The notes under the pieces are model-generated. The model was given only the letters and a program-made list of their open reading frames with translations. It did not search any database and was not told the origin of the DNA. Shown piece after piece: positions 17,095 to 26,053 of a stretch of DNA of 64,000 nt. Source of the DNA: Streptomyces sp. NBC_00513. Its GTDB lineage: Bacteria > Actinomycetota > Actinomycetes > Streptomycetales > Streptomycetaceae. Where the stretch lies: the NCBI RefSeq assembly GCF_041431415.1, contig NZ_CP107845.1:2852001-2916000 (forward strand), read 5' to 3'. The position numbers were made by a program, and so were the translations under genes. Every line of letters starts with the position of its first letter. The stretch's first letter is position 1.

Positions 17095-17790
17095 TCAGCG
17101 GAAGTCGACCGCGATGTCGATCTCTTCAGGTCCATCATCGTTCGTAGGTTTGATTCCGTCCATCACCAGGGCTGGAAGCGGAATCCTCTTACCCCATTCG
17201 ATCACGAAGCCGTCCCGGAAGCCCTTCGGCTGCGACAGCTCGCAGTCGATCCGTACCGTGTCACCGATCTTGGTGCGACAGGACAGCAGAAACCACGTCT
17301 TCAGGGCGAATGCCTCTTCTTCGCTCAACGCAACCCCCTCAGGGCCGGCGCCAGCCACGAACAGAGCCGTCTGTACGGGCAAGGTGGCGTCGCCGGCGTT
17401 GGCGCGAGTAACCATTTCGGTGGCGGCTCCGCGGCGCCGTACATTCTTTGGGAACAGGCTTGCCTGCCCCGTGGCCGCGTTGCCCGCCATCACGCCCATC
17501 GCAACCGATCGGTCAGGATTGCAGACAAGTTCAAGCCGACCGTGGACGAGCCGCGCCCACCTCTCCTCCTCGATGTGCAGCTCGCGGATGGTCCGTACAT
17601 GCGCCTCATAGGCCCGTCGGCCCGCCGTTCCCGTCGGATCGTTGCGGACAGCGGTGCGCCTTGCGATCTCGCCCGCGCGCAGCACTCCGTGCAGGAGCTC
17701 CAGCCTGGTCCCCACGCCACCCAACTGGACCCGAACCTCATCGGGTTCAGGGGAAGGCTTCACAAGGGACAGGGTCAAGGGAACCTCCAA
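17095..17790 (-). CDS. Hypothetical partner of the ImmA/IrrE gene, 231 aa
   Basis: Start at 17790. Mixed alpha/beta soluble protein with no motif that I recognise. Its C-terminal half contains hydrophobic strands and acidic DGPEEIDIAVDF at the end. It is the first gene behind the palindrome at 17805-17846 and is followed by the XRE/ImmA-IrrE gene, so the two are probably co-transcribed. Plausible roles are substrate of the peptidase, antitoxin/toxin partner or sensor; the sequence does not decide. Confidence 0.7.
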   Translation of the reverse strand: MEVPLTLSLVKPSPEPDEVRVQLGGVGTRLELLHGVLRAGEIARRTAVRNDPTGTAGRRAYEAHVRTIRELHIEEERWARLVHGRLELVCNPDRSVAMGVMAGNAATGQASLFPKNVRRRGAATEMVTRANAGDATLPVQTALFVAGAGPEGVALSEEEAFALKTWFLLSCRTKIGDTVRIDCELSQPKGFRDGFVIEWGKRIPLPALVMDGIKPTNDDGPEEIDIAVDFR

Positions 17791-17804
17791 GAGTCGACAG
17801 CGAG

Positions 17805-17846
17805 CTTATAAAGACTCTACCTCAGATGAGGGTCGAGTTTTATAAG
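17805..17846. promoter_or_regulatory. Palindromic operator candidate upstream of the XRE/ImmA-IrrE operon
   Basis: CTTATAAAGACTC (17805-17817) and GAGTTTTATAAG (17835-17846) form an inverted repeat with one inserted base, centred 15-20 bases upstream of the operon start. The AT-rich arms stand out in this GC-rich DNA. Likely binding site for the XRE domain encoded downstream. Confidence 0.65.
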
Positions 17847-17858
17847 AATCGTCGAGTC

Positions 17859-18116
17859 TCAAGACCCTTCTGTAGGCCGTGAGCCGGGGCAGGGAGGGAC
17901 GATGCTCGTGATCGCCTGTGCGGCGTCCCGGGCCTTCGTCAGCTTCTCCATCCACTCGATCCGCTCCTCGCCGAGCTGGGCGCGCGATCGACGTGCTCCC
18001 TCGAAGTCCGTCATCAGAGTGTGCGCGGAGTCGACGTGGGTGGTCGGAAGTAGAGCCAGGCGGCCTTGGGCAGTCCGGGAGCCTGGCTCCGCGCGTGTCA
18101 GGCTGGAGAGTGACAG
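17859..18116 (-). CDS. Small hypothetical protein downstream of the TnpC-like gene
   Basis: The frame ends at 17859 and contains a charged helical stretch (MTDFEGARRSRAQLGEERIEW) that looks coding. It overlaps or abuts the tnpC-like stop. No ATG or GTG is available near the overlap; a CTG at 18116 with GAGG upstream or the internal ATG of MTDFEG could be used. Possibly the fifth gene of the recombinase operon. Start and reality are uncertain. Confidence 0.4.
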   Translation of the reverse strand: MSLSSLTRAEPGSRTAQGRLALLPTTHVDSAHTLMTDFEGARRSRAQLGEERIEWMEKLTKARDAAQAITSIVPPCPGSRPTEGS

Positions 18117-18117
18117 C

Positions 18118-18567
18118 TCATTCGTCCTCGGTTGTCCCTCGACGGCGGGAGGATAACTCGACAACGGTGCGTTCGCTTCGCTTGCCGAGCTCCTCGCGGA
18201 GGGCTTCGTTGTCGTGGTGCAGAGCGGCGATTGCCGTGGCGGCGGCCTTGAGGCGCTTTTCAAGGCCAGTGCATTCCTTGGTCTTCGCCCTCAGCTTCTT
18301 GAGGAGTGCCGCGATCTGCCCATCGCGTTGCGCCTCGCCGCGGGTGACCTTCCCGTGGACTGCGACGTAGGCGTCCCACTCGGCGAGGATGCTGGGGGCC
18401 CGGTTCATCGTCGCCCGGCTGACCTGGGCTTCTCTCCAAAGGTTCTCCTTGGTGAGCTTCCCGTCCGTGTGCTGGGGCTTGCCTGCGATGAGCCGTTGCT
18501 TGGCGGCCCGGAGGGCTTGGGCGGTTTTCTCGGACACTTGGTCCTCGGCAAGGCGGGCAGTGGTCAT
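18118..18567 (-). CDS. TnpC-like coiled-coil accessory protein (DUF6262-type)
   Basis: Protein of 149 aa, last of the recombinase operon; its ATG overlaps the upstream recombinase stop as ATGA. The N-terminus has a basic helical DNA-binding-like part (AKQRLIAGKPQ, KENLWREAQVSRATMNRAPS) and the second half is a long coiled coil (AALLKKLRAKTKECTGLEKR, then NEALREELGKR). Tn554 TnpC and related small proteins share this plan and influence the orientation or efficiency of integration. Recognised by context and architecture. Confidence 0.75.
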   Translation of the reverse strand: MTTARLAEDQVSEKTAQALRAAKQRLIAGKPQHTDGKLTKENLWREAQVSRATMNRAPSILAEWDAYVAVHGKVTRGEAQRDGQIAALLKKLRAKTKECTGLEKRLKAAATAIAALHHDNEALREELGKRSERTVVELSSRRRGTTEDE

Positions 18568-20672
18568 GCGGATGCCTCCTGGACTTGGTTCAGGACGGCC
18601 TCGGCTCGCTCGGCTTCGCGGGTGATGAGGGCTCGGCGGCAGGGTGCCAAGCCGGGGGTCTGAAGGAGCTTGAGCTGAGTGCGGTGATGGGAGTCATAGA
18701 TCGGGACATGCTCGACGCCGATCATGCTGTTGCCGCAACGGTCGGGACGGCAGCGATCCGGCAGCGGACCTGTATGGCCTTCCGGGATGATCGCGTTCTC
18801 GAGGCAGACCGCACCGGCGGGTTGCGCGGGGTCGTAGAGGCAGTTGTTGAGGACGCCGAAGCGAATGGTGATTCTGGCCTTGCGCAGGAGGTCCTCTTCG
18901 ACGCGGGAGCTGACGTTTCGGGCTTTGACGGTTGCGATGATCTGGTCGAAGGCGGTTTTGACGCGGTCGGCTCCGCGGCCGAAGCCGATGACCTCTCCGT
19001 CCTTGTGGGCCTGATAGAGGTTCTTCAGTCGCCTGAAGCGGGCGGCGTCGATGGCGCTCTCCAGATGCTTGGCCCAAGCGTCGTCTGCGGCTGCATAGCC
19101 GCGGGTGGAGCTGTTGGCGAGAGCCCGGGTGGCGATGTGCTTGAGCTGAATGCCCAGGGCGATCTCCGATCCGGCGAACTGGTCGGTCAGCATCGCCATG
19201 GTCTTGCGGAACATGTGGGGCGATGCATCGCCTTCGGGGATCCGGTCGAGCCCTGACCAGTCCCGGCCTTCGTTGACGAAGGCGATGAAGGAACTCACCA
19301 TCTCGGAGCCGTCGATGGCCTCGTTGGAGTCCGGCCTCTGGATCGGGGCGAAAACCCGGTCGGGGTGTACTGAGACGATTTCAGCGACCGCGATGGCCTC
19401 GGCAACCGGCTCGGAGATCCACCAGTGCTTGCGGGGCTTGTTGCTGTTGCCCTTGCTCAGGGTCGAGGCGATAGCGGGCGAGTTGTAGTGCTCGACGATG
19501 CAGTTGCGGCGGATCTTGTGCAGCTCCGAGTCGCGCATCATCGACAAAGCCGCGACCAGGGCGAACGCGGCATCCCGCAGCACCGTTTGGAGTCTGTGGA
19601 GTTGCTGGGCGTCGAAGCCGGGGTGCCATGGGCCGACGCTGCCGTCCGCTCGGGTGACCTCCGCCAGGTCCTGTACGGGTCCTGCATGGGTGAACCGGCC
19701 CTCGGCAACGGCGTTCAAGACCATCTCGCGCCGCTCGCGGCTGCTCGGACGGCGGCGTTCGGAGAACAGGGCATGGTGAAGCTCTTCAGCGACGCCAAGG
19801 AACAGGGCCATCAAGCGCCAGTTGACCCGCGGGGGCTGCTCGTCAGGCCGGTCGCGGTCGTAGTAGACGGGGACCTCGTTGTCCGGGTCGGCGAGCCACG
19901 CTTTGAGTTCTGCGGTCTTCCCCGCAGTGGACCGACCGGCGGCCCGGCGGAGTTCGCCGTAGCATCGCACGGCCCGGACAACGTCCGGCGCGAAAGTGTG
20001 GATGAACGCCCAGGCCGCACGAATCAGCGGAAACCAGATGTCCGGTGCGACGGCCTGCGTGGACAGTTCGGCCTTCTTGACATACTTCGAGACCTCGCGG
20101 GCGCTCTTGCCGGGCCAGGGCTCCGCAGTGGGCCAGCCGACGGTGAGCACCTCGCTGAACGCATGCATCTTCTGGAAGAGCCCGACGTGCCCGCAGACCG
20201 TAGCCGGCCGCAGGCGTTTGGCCAGGTCTTTGATGTGGCGTTTGAGGTCGGCGACCTCCCACTCCGACGGAAGGTCAGGAAGGCCATTCTTCCGCCCCCA
20301 CTTAACCGCTCCTCGGAGATAGGAGAGCGAATTGTGCAAGGTGGTCACGTCCGCAGCGGAGTAACCGAGGTGGAGGCCCTTGTACTGCAGCGTCTCGTGC
20401 TGCGGATTAGAAAGGATCATCGCGACTTCGCGGGCCAGCAGGTTCCAGGCCGGCGGCTCCAGAACACCTGTGAAGTTGATCTTCCACTGGCTGGCGGCGA
20501 GGTTGGCGGGGCGCTCGAGAATGCCGTTGTAGTCCCAAGACCTGGTGTCGCCGAACATGGGGATCTGGGCGTCCGGGCGTCGAGCATCCTTGTGCAGTGG
20601 ACGGCCCTGGACGACGGGTTCGTCGGCGGGGAAGACAGGGATCCACTCGGCGGCGGAGCTGGTAAGGATCAT
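18564..20672 (-). CDS. Tyrosine recombinase, third gene of trio, 702 aa
   Basis: Large site-specific recombinase. Catalytic features: arginine in ALSMMRDSELHKIRR, HxxR in SPHMFRKTMAM, then LKHIATRALANSSTRGYA with histidine and candidate tyrosine nucleophile. After the catalytic domain there is a Cys cluster (NNCLYDPAQPAGAVC and PDRCRPDRCGNS), probably zinc binding. ATG at 20672 overlaps the previous stop (ATGA). Three different recombinases in one operon define recombinase-in-trio and Tn554-type elements; all are thought to be needed for transposition. Confidence 0.85.
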   Translation of the reverse strand: MILTSSAAEWIPVFPADEPVVQGRPLHKDARRPDAQIPMFGDTRSWDYNGILERPANLAASQWKINFTGVLEPPAWNLLAREVAMILSNPQHETLQYKGLHLGYSAADVTTLHNSLSYLRGAVKWGRKNGLPDLPSEWEVADLKRHIKDLAKRLRPATVCGHVGLFQKMHAFSEVLTVGWPTAEPWPGKSAREVSKYVKKAELSTQAVAPDIWFPLIRAAWAFIHTFAPDVVRAVRCYGELRRAAGRSTAGKTAELKAWLADPDNEVPVYYDRDRPDEQPPRVNWRLMALFLGVAEELHHALFSERRRPSSRERREMVLNAVAEGRFTHAGPVQDLAEVTRADGSVGPWHPGFDAQQLHRLQTVLRDAAFALVAALSMMRDSELHKIRRNCIVEHYNSPAIASTLSKGNSNKPRKHWWISEPVAEAIAVAEIVSVHPDRVFAPIQRPDSNEAIDGSEMVSSFIAFVNEGRDWSGLDRIPEGDASPHMFRKTMAMLTDQFAGSEIALGIQLKHIATRALANSSTRGYAAADDAWAKHLESAIDAARFRRLKNLYQAHKDGEVIGFGRGADRVKTAFDQIIATVKARNVSSRVEEDLLRKARITIRFGVLNNCLYDPAQPAGAVCLENAIIPEGHTGPLPDRCRPDRCGNSMIGVEHVPIYDSHHRTQLKLLQTPGLAPCRRALITREAERAEAVLNQVQEASA

Positions 20673-22594
20673 GAGTCGAACTCCACGCGTGCGGACAGCG
20701 GAAGGTCCAAGGTGGCCTCTCCGGCTTCGATGTGTTTGCGGGCCAGCGCGATCTCCTCGTCACTGCGGTCGGCAAGGACCGCTTTGAGGTTCGTGTAGGA
20801 CTGGCCCCATTGCTTGGTGAATGCCTGCGGCGTCAGCCGCTGCTTGACCCTCTCCAAGTGCAATTTGAAAAGGAGCAGTTGGGGAAGCTGGCTGGGCATC
20901 ACCCAGGCGTTGCCGCACTCCAGACAACGCAGCGGGGCGACGGCGCAGAGCTCACCGGGCGGGCTGTAAGGACCGTCGTATGGGTTCTTGCAGTGGGAAA
21001 TCCCCATGTCGAGCTGGCCCTGGACGATTCCGTCCGCTTCCTCGGGCTGCAGCCCGAGCGCCTGGAGTGCCTCGCTGTCCTCCGCTGCCCCAGCCGCGTC
21101 GGGGGTGATGACGGTGGGCCCTCCGGTCGCCTTGCTGAACCAGTGGTCTTGAGCCGTGGTGATCACTTCGCCGGAGATCACCCGCAAGGTCGTGCCCTGC
21201 GCGTAGTGGCCGGCGAAGGTCTCTTCCAAGTGGTCGTCGGCGGCCTCGCTGATCCGTCCGCCGCTCACGATGGCCTTCTCGACCTTGGTCGATTTCCGCA
21301 GTCGGCCGATGTGCCGGTCCCCTTCGATGGTCACACCGACAGAGTCCAGCCACTTCCCGAAGGCCATCGAGGGAACCTCTGGGTCCCAGCGGCAGAACTC
21401 GATCTCCAGGTTGGCGTGCAGCACGGCCCGGACGAAGAGTGTGTCGGTGATGTGCGGGGTCCGTTCCCGGACCTTCCCCGTGACCTCAAGCAGGCAGCGC
21501 ACGATCGCGCTCGCTTCCCGCCGGGGCTTGTCATGGCTTTCGTGTTCACCCCGCTCTCCGGGCTCCGGCTGGGGCTGGGGCTGGGCGGCGTCGCGGAAGG
21601 CCCGGTGCCGCAACCGGCTCGCGCGGCCCTTGATCAACGTAAGCCGAACGCCCTTGGGGAGGAACTCGACGTCGCCGGGGCCGAAGTCCGTCACTTCCTC
21701 AGAGGCATGCCCGGTGGCATCCATCAGAAGCACCCGGAAAGGATGCAGGTCCAAGGTGGTCGGGTAGAGACAGCCCAGTAGCCGCCTGACCAGCATGATC
21801 TTGGCCATGCGGGAGTAGACGTGACCGTCCGGCCTGGTGATGAGCGCGCGCAGGTCCTCGGGCCACTGAGGGGCGGGCGGCAGAGCCCGGGTGATCTCCT
21901 TCGGGTGGACCGTGTTCTGGGACAGGACCCACAGCAAGTCGGCGATGTTGAACCAACTTCCCTGGTCGGGGTGCTCTCCCTGCCCGGCCAGGGCCCAGCC
22001 CTCCTTCAGGCGCTTCTGCAGAGCGTTCGCCGAGGTCCACGCGGATCGGACCATGGCCTGCTTCTCTGCGAGCTTGAACTCATCGCGTTCGTTCGACTCA
22101 CCCCAGCCGATCAGAATCGGGCCGCGGGCAAGGCGGGCGAGGCCCTCGTCGACGATGCGGTGCCGATGGTCGTCGCGCCGGACGATCAGCACGTGCATGG
22201 CGCTGGCCAGCATGGCGGGCCACTGCGACCCCGTGTTGAAGTCGGCCGGCAGATTCCGCTCCCACTTCGAGAGGACTGACTTCAGCCCGGGGCTCTCTAG
22301 CGTCATCAGCTCGGCGTCCGCCTCGGTATCCGCCCTCTCGCAGAGCTTCTCGATGGACCTGCGATAGCTGTCCGAAGGGCCGGCGGTGAGGCTAGTGGAG
22401 GCGACGTACTCCACCCACTCGTCCGCCAGCTGAGCGGCCAGCCGCGAGCATCGGTAGGCGGCCGGGTCGACGTACTGCAGCACTTCCCGTCCCCGGCTCG
22501 TCGTGGAGACGACCCGCAGTCCCAGCCCGCGTGGCCCCGTCGGGGCTTCCAGGGCCTCGAGCAGGCGTTGTTGGACAATGCGTTTCCTGGGCAT
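20669..22594 (-). CDS. Tyrosine recombinase-like protein, second gene of trio, 641 aa
   Basis: Second gene of the recombinase operon, start ATG at 22594 overlapping the first gene's stop by one base (TGATG). Residues RLRHRAFRDA and FAGHYAQGTTLRVI look like divergent box II parts of a tyrosine recombinase, but I cannot assign every catalytic residue, so it could be a degenerate or structural partner. The C-terminus has a cysteine cluster (HCKNPYDGPY, GELCAV, RCLECGNAWV), probably a zinc finger. Comparable in length to Tn554 TnpB (about 630 aa). Confidence 0.78.
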   Translation of the reverse strand: MPRKRIVQQRLLEALEAPTGPRGLGLRVVSTTSRGREVLQYVDPAAYRCSRLAAQLADEWVEYVASTSLTAGPSDSYRRSIEKLCERADTEADAELMTLESPGLKSVLSKWERNLPADFNTGSQWPAMLASAMHVLIVRRDDHRHRIVDEGLARLARGPILIGWGESNERDEFKLAEKQAMVRSAWTSANALQKRLKEGWALAGQGEHPDQGSWFNIADLLWVLSQNTVHPKEITRALPPAPQWPEDLRALITRPDGHVYSRMAKIMLVRRLLGCLYPTTLDLHPFRVLLMDATGHASEEVTDFGPGDVEFLPKGVRLTLIKGRASRLRHRAFRDAAQPQPQPEPGERGEHESHDKPRREASAIVRCLLEVTGKVRERTPHITDTLFVRAVLHANLEIEFCRWDPEVPSMAFGKWLDSVGVTIEGDRHIGRLRKSTKVEKAIVSGGRISEAADDHLEETFAGHYAQGTTLRVISGEVITTAQDHWFSKATGGPTVITPDAAGAAEDSEALQALGLQPEEADGIVQGQLDMGISHCKNPYDGPYSPPGELCAVAPLRCLECGNAWVMPSQLPQLLLFKLHLERVKQRLTPQAFTKQWGQSYTNLKAVLADRSDEEIALARKHIEAGEATLDLPLSARVEFDS

Positions 22595-24135
22595 CAGCCC
22601 TCCATGCTCTTCAAGGTGGGCTTCTCCACGCGGAAGGCATGGGAGGCGATCTGCGCGTAGGTGGTCTGTTCGTCGGTGTCGCCGAGCCAGTCGCGGAAGG
22701 CCGCCTCAAAGTCGTTCACCATGTCGTCGGTGTACTGGAGATAGTCGTAGGTGGTTGACGGGTTCGAGTGGCCCAATCTGCGGCTCACGATCAGCAGTGG
22801 GTTGTAGCGGATGTTTCCCGTCAGGTAAGAGCGGTGACGGCGGCGGCGGGCCGCGTGATCCGGCTCTTCGCCGTCCATCTGCCGTTCCAGGTAGGTCAGT
22901 AGCTGCAGGGCGTAGGTGTGGCGGAGGTCGTGCCAGCGCCACCTTTTCGCGGGCATCAGCGGCGTGGTCTCGTCCGCGAGGGCTTCCATCCGGCGCCAGG
23001 CGTCGTGGCGGTAGCGTTTCCACGAGTCGGCCAGTGGCATCAGGCCGCCCCGGCAGACGAAGAGAGTCAGGGCCTCCAGCCCGAACTCCCCCTCCCGCAC
23101 GGTGATCCGTCGCAAGTCGGGGTCCATCGCGGACATCAGGAATTCCTGCTCGATCCCGTCGAGCGTGCCCCGGACCAGGCCCGTTGCGGGTTCGATGTGC
23201 GAGACGACGAACAAGTCTCGGTGCAGCCGGCCTAACCTGCGAGCGGCGGCCTCCACCACATAGGGCCTCTCCAGCAAGCAGTAGGTCTCGGCCGAGTCGA
23301 CGGCGTCCTCGGGTGCGTAGATCGTGCGTTCCTTGCCGTACTTGGCGCAGGCCTGGACCTTGAACTCGGCCGCTTCGCCGGGGCGCCCCCATCCGATGCC
23401 CAGCTCGGGCAACAGCACGGTCGCCCATTCCTGCCACCGCATCCCCGTGCCCAAGGCCAGGTCACAGGCGCACCGGCCTCGGTGCGGGCCGCTGGCACGA
23501 AAGGACCGGTTCACGCTCGAATCGGGCCGCTGCCCGCCCAGCCCGACATCCCGGAGGTACCGGAACTGCTCGAAGGTCAGGTGCCGGATGTCCATGCCGA
23601 GACGGATCCCCGAGGACAACGCATTTCGCCCTCGCGCGGCGACCCGCATGGGGGCGCTCTGCAGGCACTTCCGGTCTTCGACAACGTACCTGTAGAACCC
23701 GTCGATGACCCCGGACTCTTTGGTCCAGGCCGAGTAGCCGACCGGCCGGGACTGCCTGGGAGCGGGCGCCCCCACATCGATGGCAGTGGGTTCTCTGGCC
23801 GACCGGGTCCGCTGGGTGCGCGACCGCTTGTAGGCAATAAGGTCCGACTCCGTGGCCGACAAAATGTCATGGCCACGCTTGCGCTGGTGTACGTCGACGC
23901 GGGCCATGATCCGGCCGTACTCCTTGAGCGTCGACTTCGCCAGATCCTCGTACGACATCTTCCGGCCCCACGAGCAGTACGGCTCCACCGGCATCATCGT
24001 CACCTCATCGAGGTAGATCGGCGTGCCGTCGGAGATCGCCTGCTTGTCGAGCAAGGCAGCCACCTCGTCACCCGACAACAGCGGACTCTCCAGGTACTTC
24101 CTGACCAACTCCACGTCAACAGAGAAGAGTTGCAC
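22594..24135 (-). CDS. Tyrosine recombinase, first gene of trio, 513 aa
   Basis: Site-specific integrase with a complete catalytic set: arginine in LGTGMRWQEWATV, HxxR in WHDLRHTYALQ (about 401-405), GHSNPSTTYDYLQY with histidine (about 456) and tyrosine (about 465). I choose GTG at 24135 because AAGGAG lies six bases upstream; an ATG at 24207 has no such site. The start lies inside the read-through tail of the truncated comEC frame (which stops at 24116), so comEC transcription and perhaps translation can run into this operon. Probably the main recombinase that recognises the comEC site. Confidence 0.85.
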   Translation of the reverse strand: MQLFSVDVELVRKYLESPLLSGDEVAALLDKQAISDGTPIYLDEVTMMPVEPYCSWGRKMSYEDLAKSTLKEYGRIMARVDVHQRKRGHDILSATESDLIAYKRSRTQRTRSAREPTAIDVGAPAPRQSRPVGYSAWTKESGVIDGFYRYVVEDRKCLQSAPMRVAARGRNALSSGIRLGMDIRHLTFEQFRYLRDVGLGGQRPDSSVNRSFRASGPHRGRCACDLALGTGMRWQEWATVLLPELGIGWGRPGEAAEFKVQACAKYGKERTIYAPEDAVDSAETYCLLERPYVVEAAARRLGRLHRDLFVVSHIEPATGLVRGTLDGIEQEFLMSAMDPDLRRITVREGEFGLEALTLFVCRGGLMPLADSWKRYRHDAWRRMEALADETTPLMPAKRWRWHDLRHTYALQLLTYLERQMDGEEPDHAARRRRHRSYLTGNIRYNPLLIVSRRLGHSNPSTTYDYLQYTDDMVNDFEAAFRDWLGDTDEQTTYAQIASHAFRVEKPTLKSMEG

Positions 24136-26053
24136 TCTGTCTCCTTCCTGATACATCGCGGAGAAGAGAAATAGCAGGGAAGAAGATCCGATGTACGACG
24201 CGTTCACTGAGACGAGTTACAAGGAATGACACAGAACTGAAGTGCCCGAAGAAAAAGTGCGTCAGCAGCAGCAATGGGATCCTGCTCACACCGAGGTCAC
24301 GCAGGCAGTCGTCCACGGGCTCGGGATCCGGCCCCGCGTCCACCACGACGGCCGTACCCGGGCTCACCGCGAGGACGGCCGCGTCCCCTTGGCCGACGGC
24401 GCACTGTACGTAGGTCCAGTCGGGCGGAGGCCAGCCCTTGAACGGACGCGTGAGTTGTGGCGGCCGCAGGACGGCCAGGAGCAGCAGCACGGCCAGGGCG
24501 AAGCAGAGCCCGCGATGGCGCCCCCACCGGACGCGGAGCAGCAGCACGCCGACCGTGGCGGCGACGAGCAGCAGTCCACCGGACAACCCGCCCGGCCAGG
24601 GCAGTTCCGCCCCCGGCAGTCGCGCCCCGGCCCGCGCCACCGCGGCGATCCACCCGGCGGGCACCCCGGCACACCAGGCGAGCCACTCGGCGGCGGGCAT
24701 CCACAGCAGGGCCACCGCCAGCGTCGCGAAACCGAGCACCGTCGCCGGTCCCGTCGCCAGTTCGGCGAGCAGGTTGCACGGGACCGCCACCAGGCTCACC
24801 CGGGCGGTGAGCACGACGACCACCGGCGCGCACACCGCCTGGGCGGCCGCGGCGGCCCCCACCGCGTCGGCGAACCTGGGCCGCAGCCCCCGCCGTTGCA
24901 GGGCTTCGCTCCACCGGGGGCCGAGGATGAGCAGTGCCCCCGTGGCCAGTACGGACAGCAGGAAGCCGATGCTGCGGGCCAGCCAGGGGTCGTACAGCAA
25001 CAGCAGCAGGACGGCGGCGGCGAGGGCGGGGACCAGCGACCTGCGCCGCCCGGTGGCGAGGGCCAGCAGGGTGACGGCCCCACAGGCAGCGGCCCGCAGC
25101 ACGCTCGGCTCCGGCCGGCACACCACCACGAAAGCCGACGTGAGCGCCGCTCCGCACAGGGCGGTGGCCCGCAGCGACAGCCCGAACCGGGGCGCCAGTC
25201 CGCCGCGTTCCGCGCGCTGCGCACCGGCCGGGGGGCCGATGAGCAGGAACAGCACCACGGTCAGGTTCGATCCGGACACGGCGAGCAGGTGCAGCAGATC
25301 GGTGGCCCGGAAGGCGTCGTGCAGATCGGTCGGCACCCGGGAGGTGTCCCCGACCACCAGCCCGGGCAGCAGCGCCCTGGGGTCGGGCGCCAGTCCTTCG
25401 GTGGCCTCCCGCAGGCCGGCTCGCAGCGCCCCCGCGACGCGCTGCGAGGCGTCCGGCCCTCCACTGACCCGCGGCGGGGCGTCGCCGGCGAGACGGAGCA
25501 GTGCCACGGCCCGTTCCCCGTCGCGGCCCGGCGCCAACCGGCCCACCGCCTCGACCCGTGTGGAGGGCAGCAGTCGGGCCCAGCCCGGGTGCCCGGCCAG
25601 GACCCGTACCGGGGTCTCGACCCTGGTGCGTGTCCCGTCGGGGCCGGTCATCCGGGTCACCACCGCGTCCAATGCCACGGCGGGCGGACCGCCTCCGCCG
25701 CGGACGGTACGGGGGTCCGACTCGACGGTGAGTTCCACCGCGACCCGGGCGTGCCCCCGGGCGGCGCCCTCGACGGGTCCGGCGCGCGCCTCGGCCCGCT
25801 GGAGCCCCGCCACCCCAGCTCCGGCCGCCGCGCACAGCAGGGCGGCGGCAAGGGCGGTGCCGATCCCCCACGACGGCCCCGGTCGCCAACACCCGGCGAG
25901 GAACAGCCCGCCCGCGGCGGCCACCGCGAGGCCCACCCCGACGGCGGTCCACCCGGTTGGTGTCCCCAGCGCGACGGCCGAGGCCACCCACGTGGCCATC
26001 GCCGGCGCGAGGAGGCGCAGGTCCGTCGGACCGGACCGCTCGACCCCGTTCAC
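24116..26053 (-). pseudogene. comEC: 5' part of interrupted comEC: channel (competence) domain
   Basis: ComEC transports single-stranded DNA across the membrane in natural transformation. The GTG at 26053 overlaps the comEA stop (GTGA). The N-terminal half has several membrane segments and an OB-fold-like (DUF4131-type) region; the Competence domain begins around LLHLLAVSGSNLTVVLFLLI. Native sequence runs to LLLLTHF at about residue 598, just at the HxHxDH motif, then 47 foreign codons (FFGHFSS...SATLLC) lead to a stop at 24116. The metallo-beta-lactamase domain is separated (1-609). The channel domain alone is unlikely to be fully functional. Confidence 0.92.
24247..24259. other. Right attachment junction of the element
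   Basis: CGAAGAA (24247-24253) is the terminal element sequence, an inverse of 586-592. AAAGTG (24254-24259) leads into native comEC codons for LLLLTH. See the element entry for the reasoning. Confidence 0.7.

Larger units (their letters stand above)
581..24259. mobile_element. Integrated recombinase-trio (Tn554-like) element carrying a defence island, inserted in comEC
   Basis: The two halves of comEC abut the element on both sides. At the left the native strand reads GTCGGCGTGGAGGTG (571-585), then foreign DNA. At the right foreign DNA ends in CGAAGAA (24247-24253), then AAAGTGCGTCAGC returns to comEC. The ends share a short core (AGGTG at 581-585, AAGTG at 24255-24259). Just inside it are imperfect inverted ends: TTCTTCG-CG-TTCAG at 586-599 against CTGAAGTGCCCGAAGAA at 24237-24253. 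Three recombinase genes and a TnpC-like gene sit at the right end. Cargo includes Gabija-like and Septu-like pairs, two further regulator-linked modules and IS elements. A small core without long inverted repeats and several tyrosine recombinases are known traits of Tn554-type elements; assignment to that class is inference. Confidence 0.85.
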
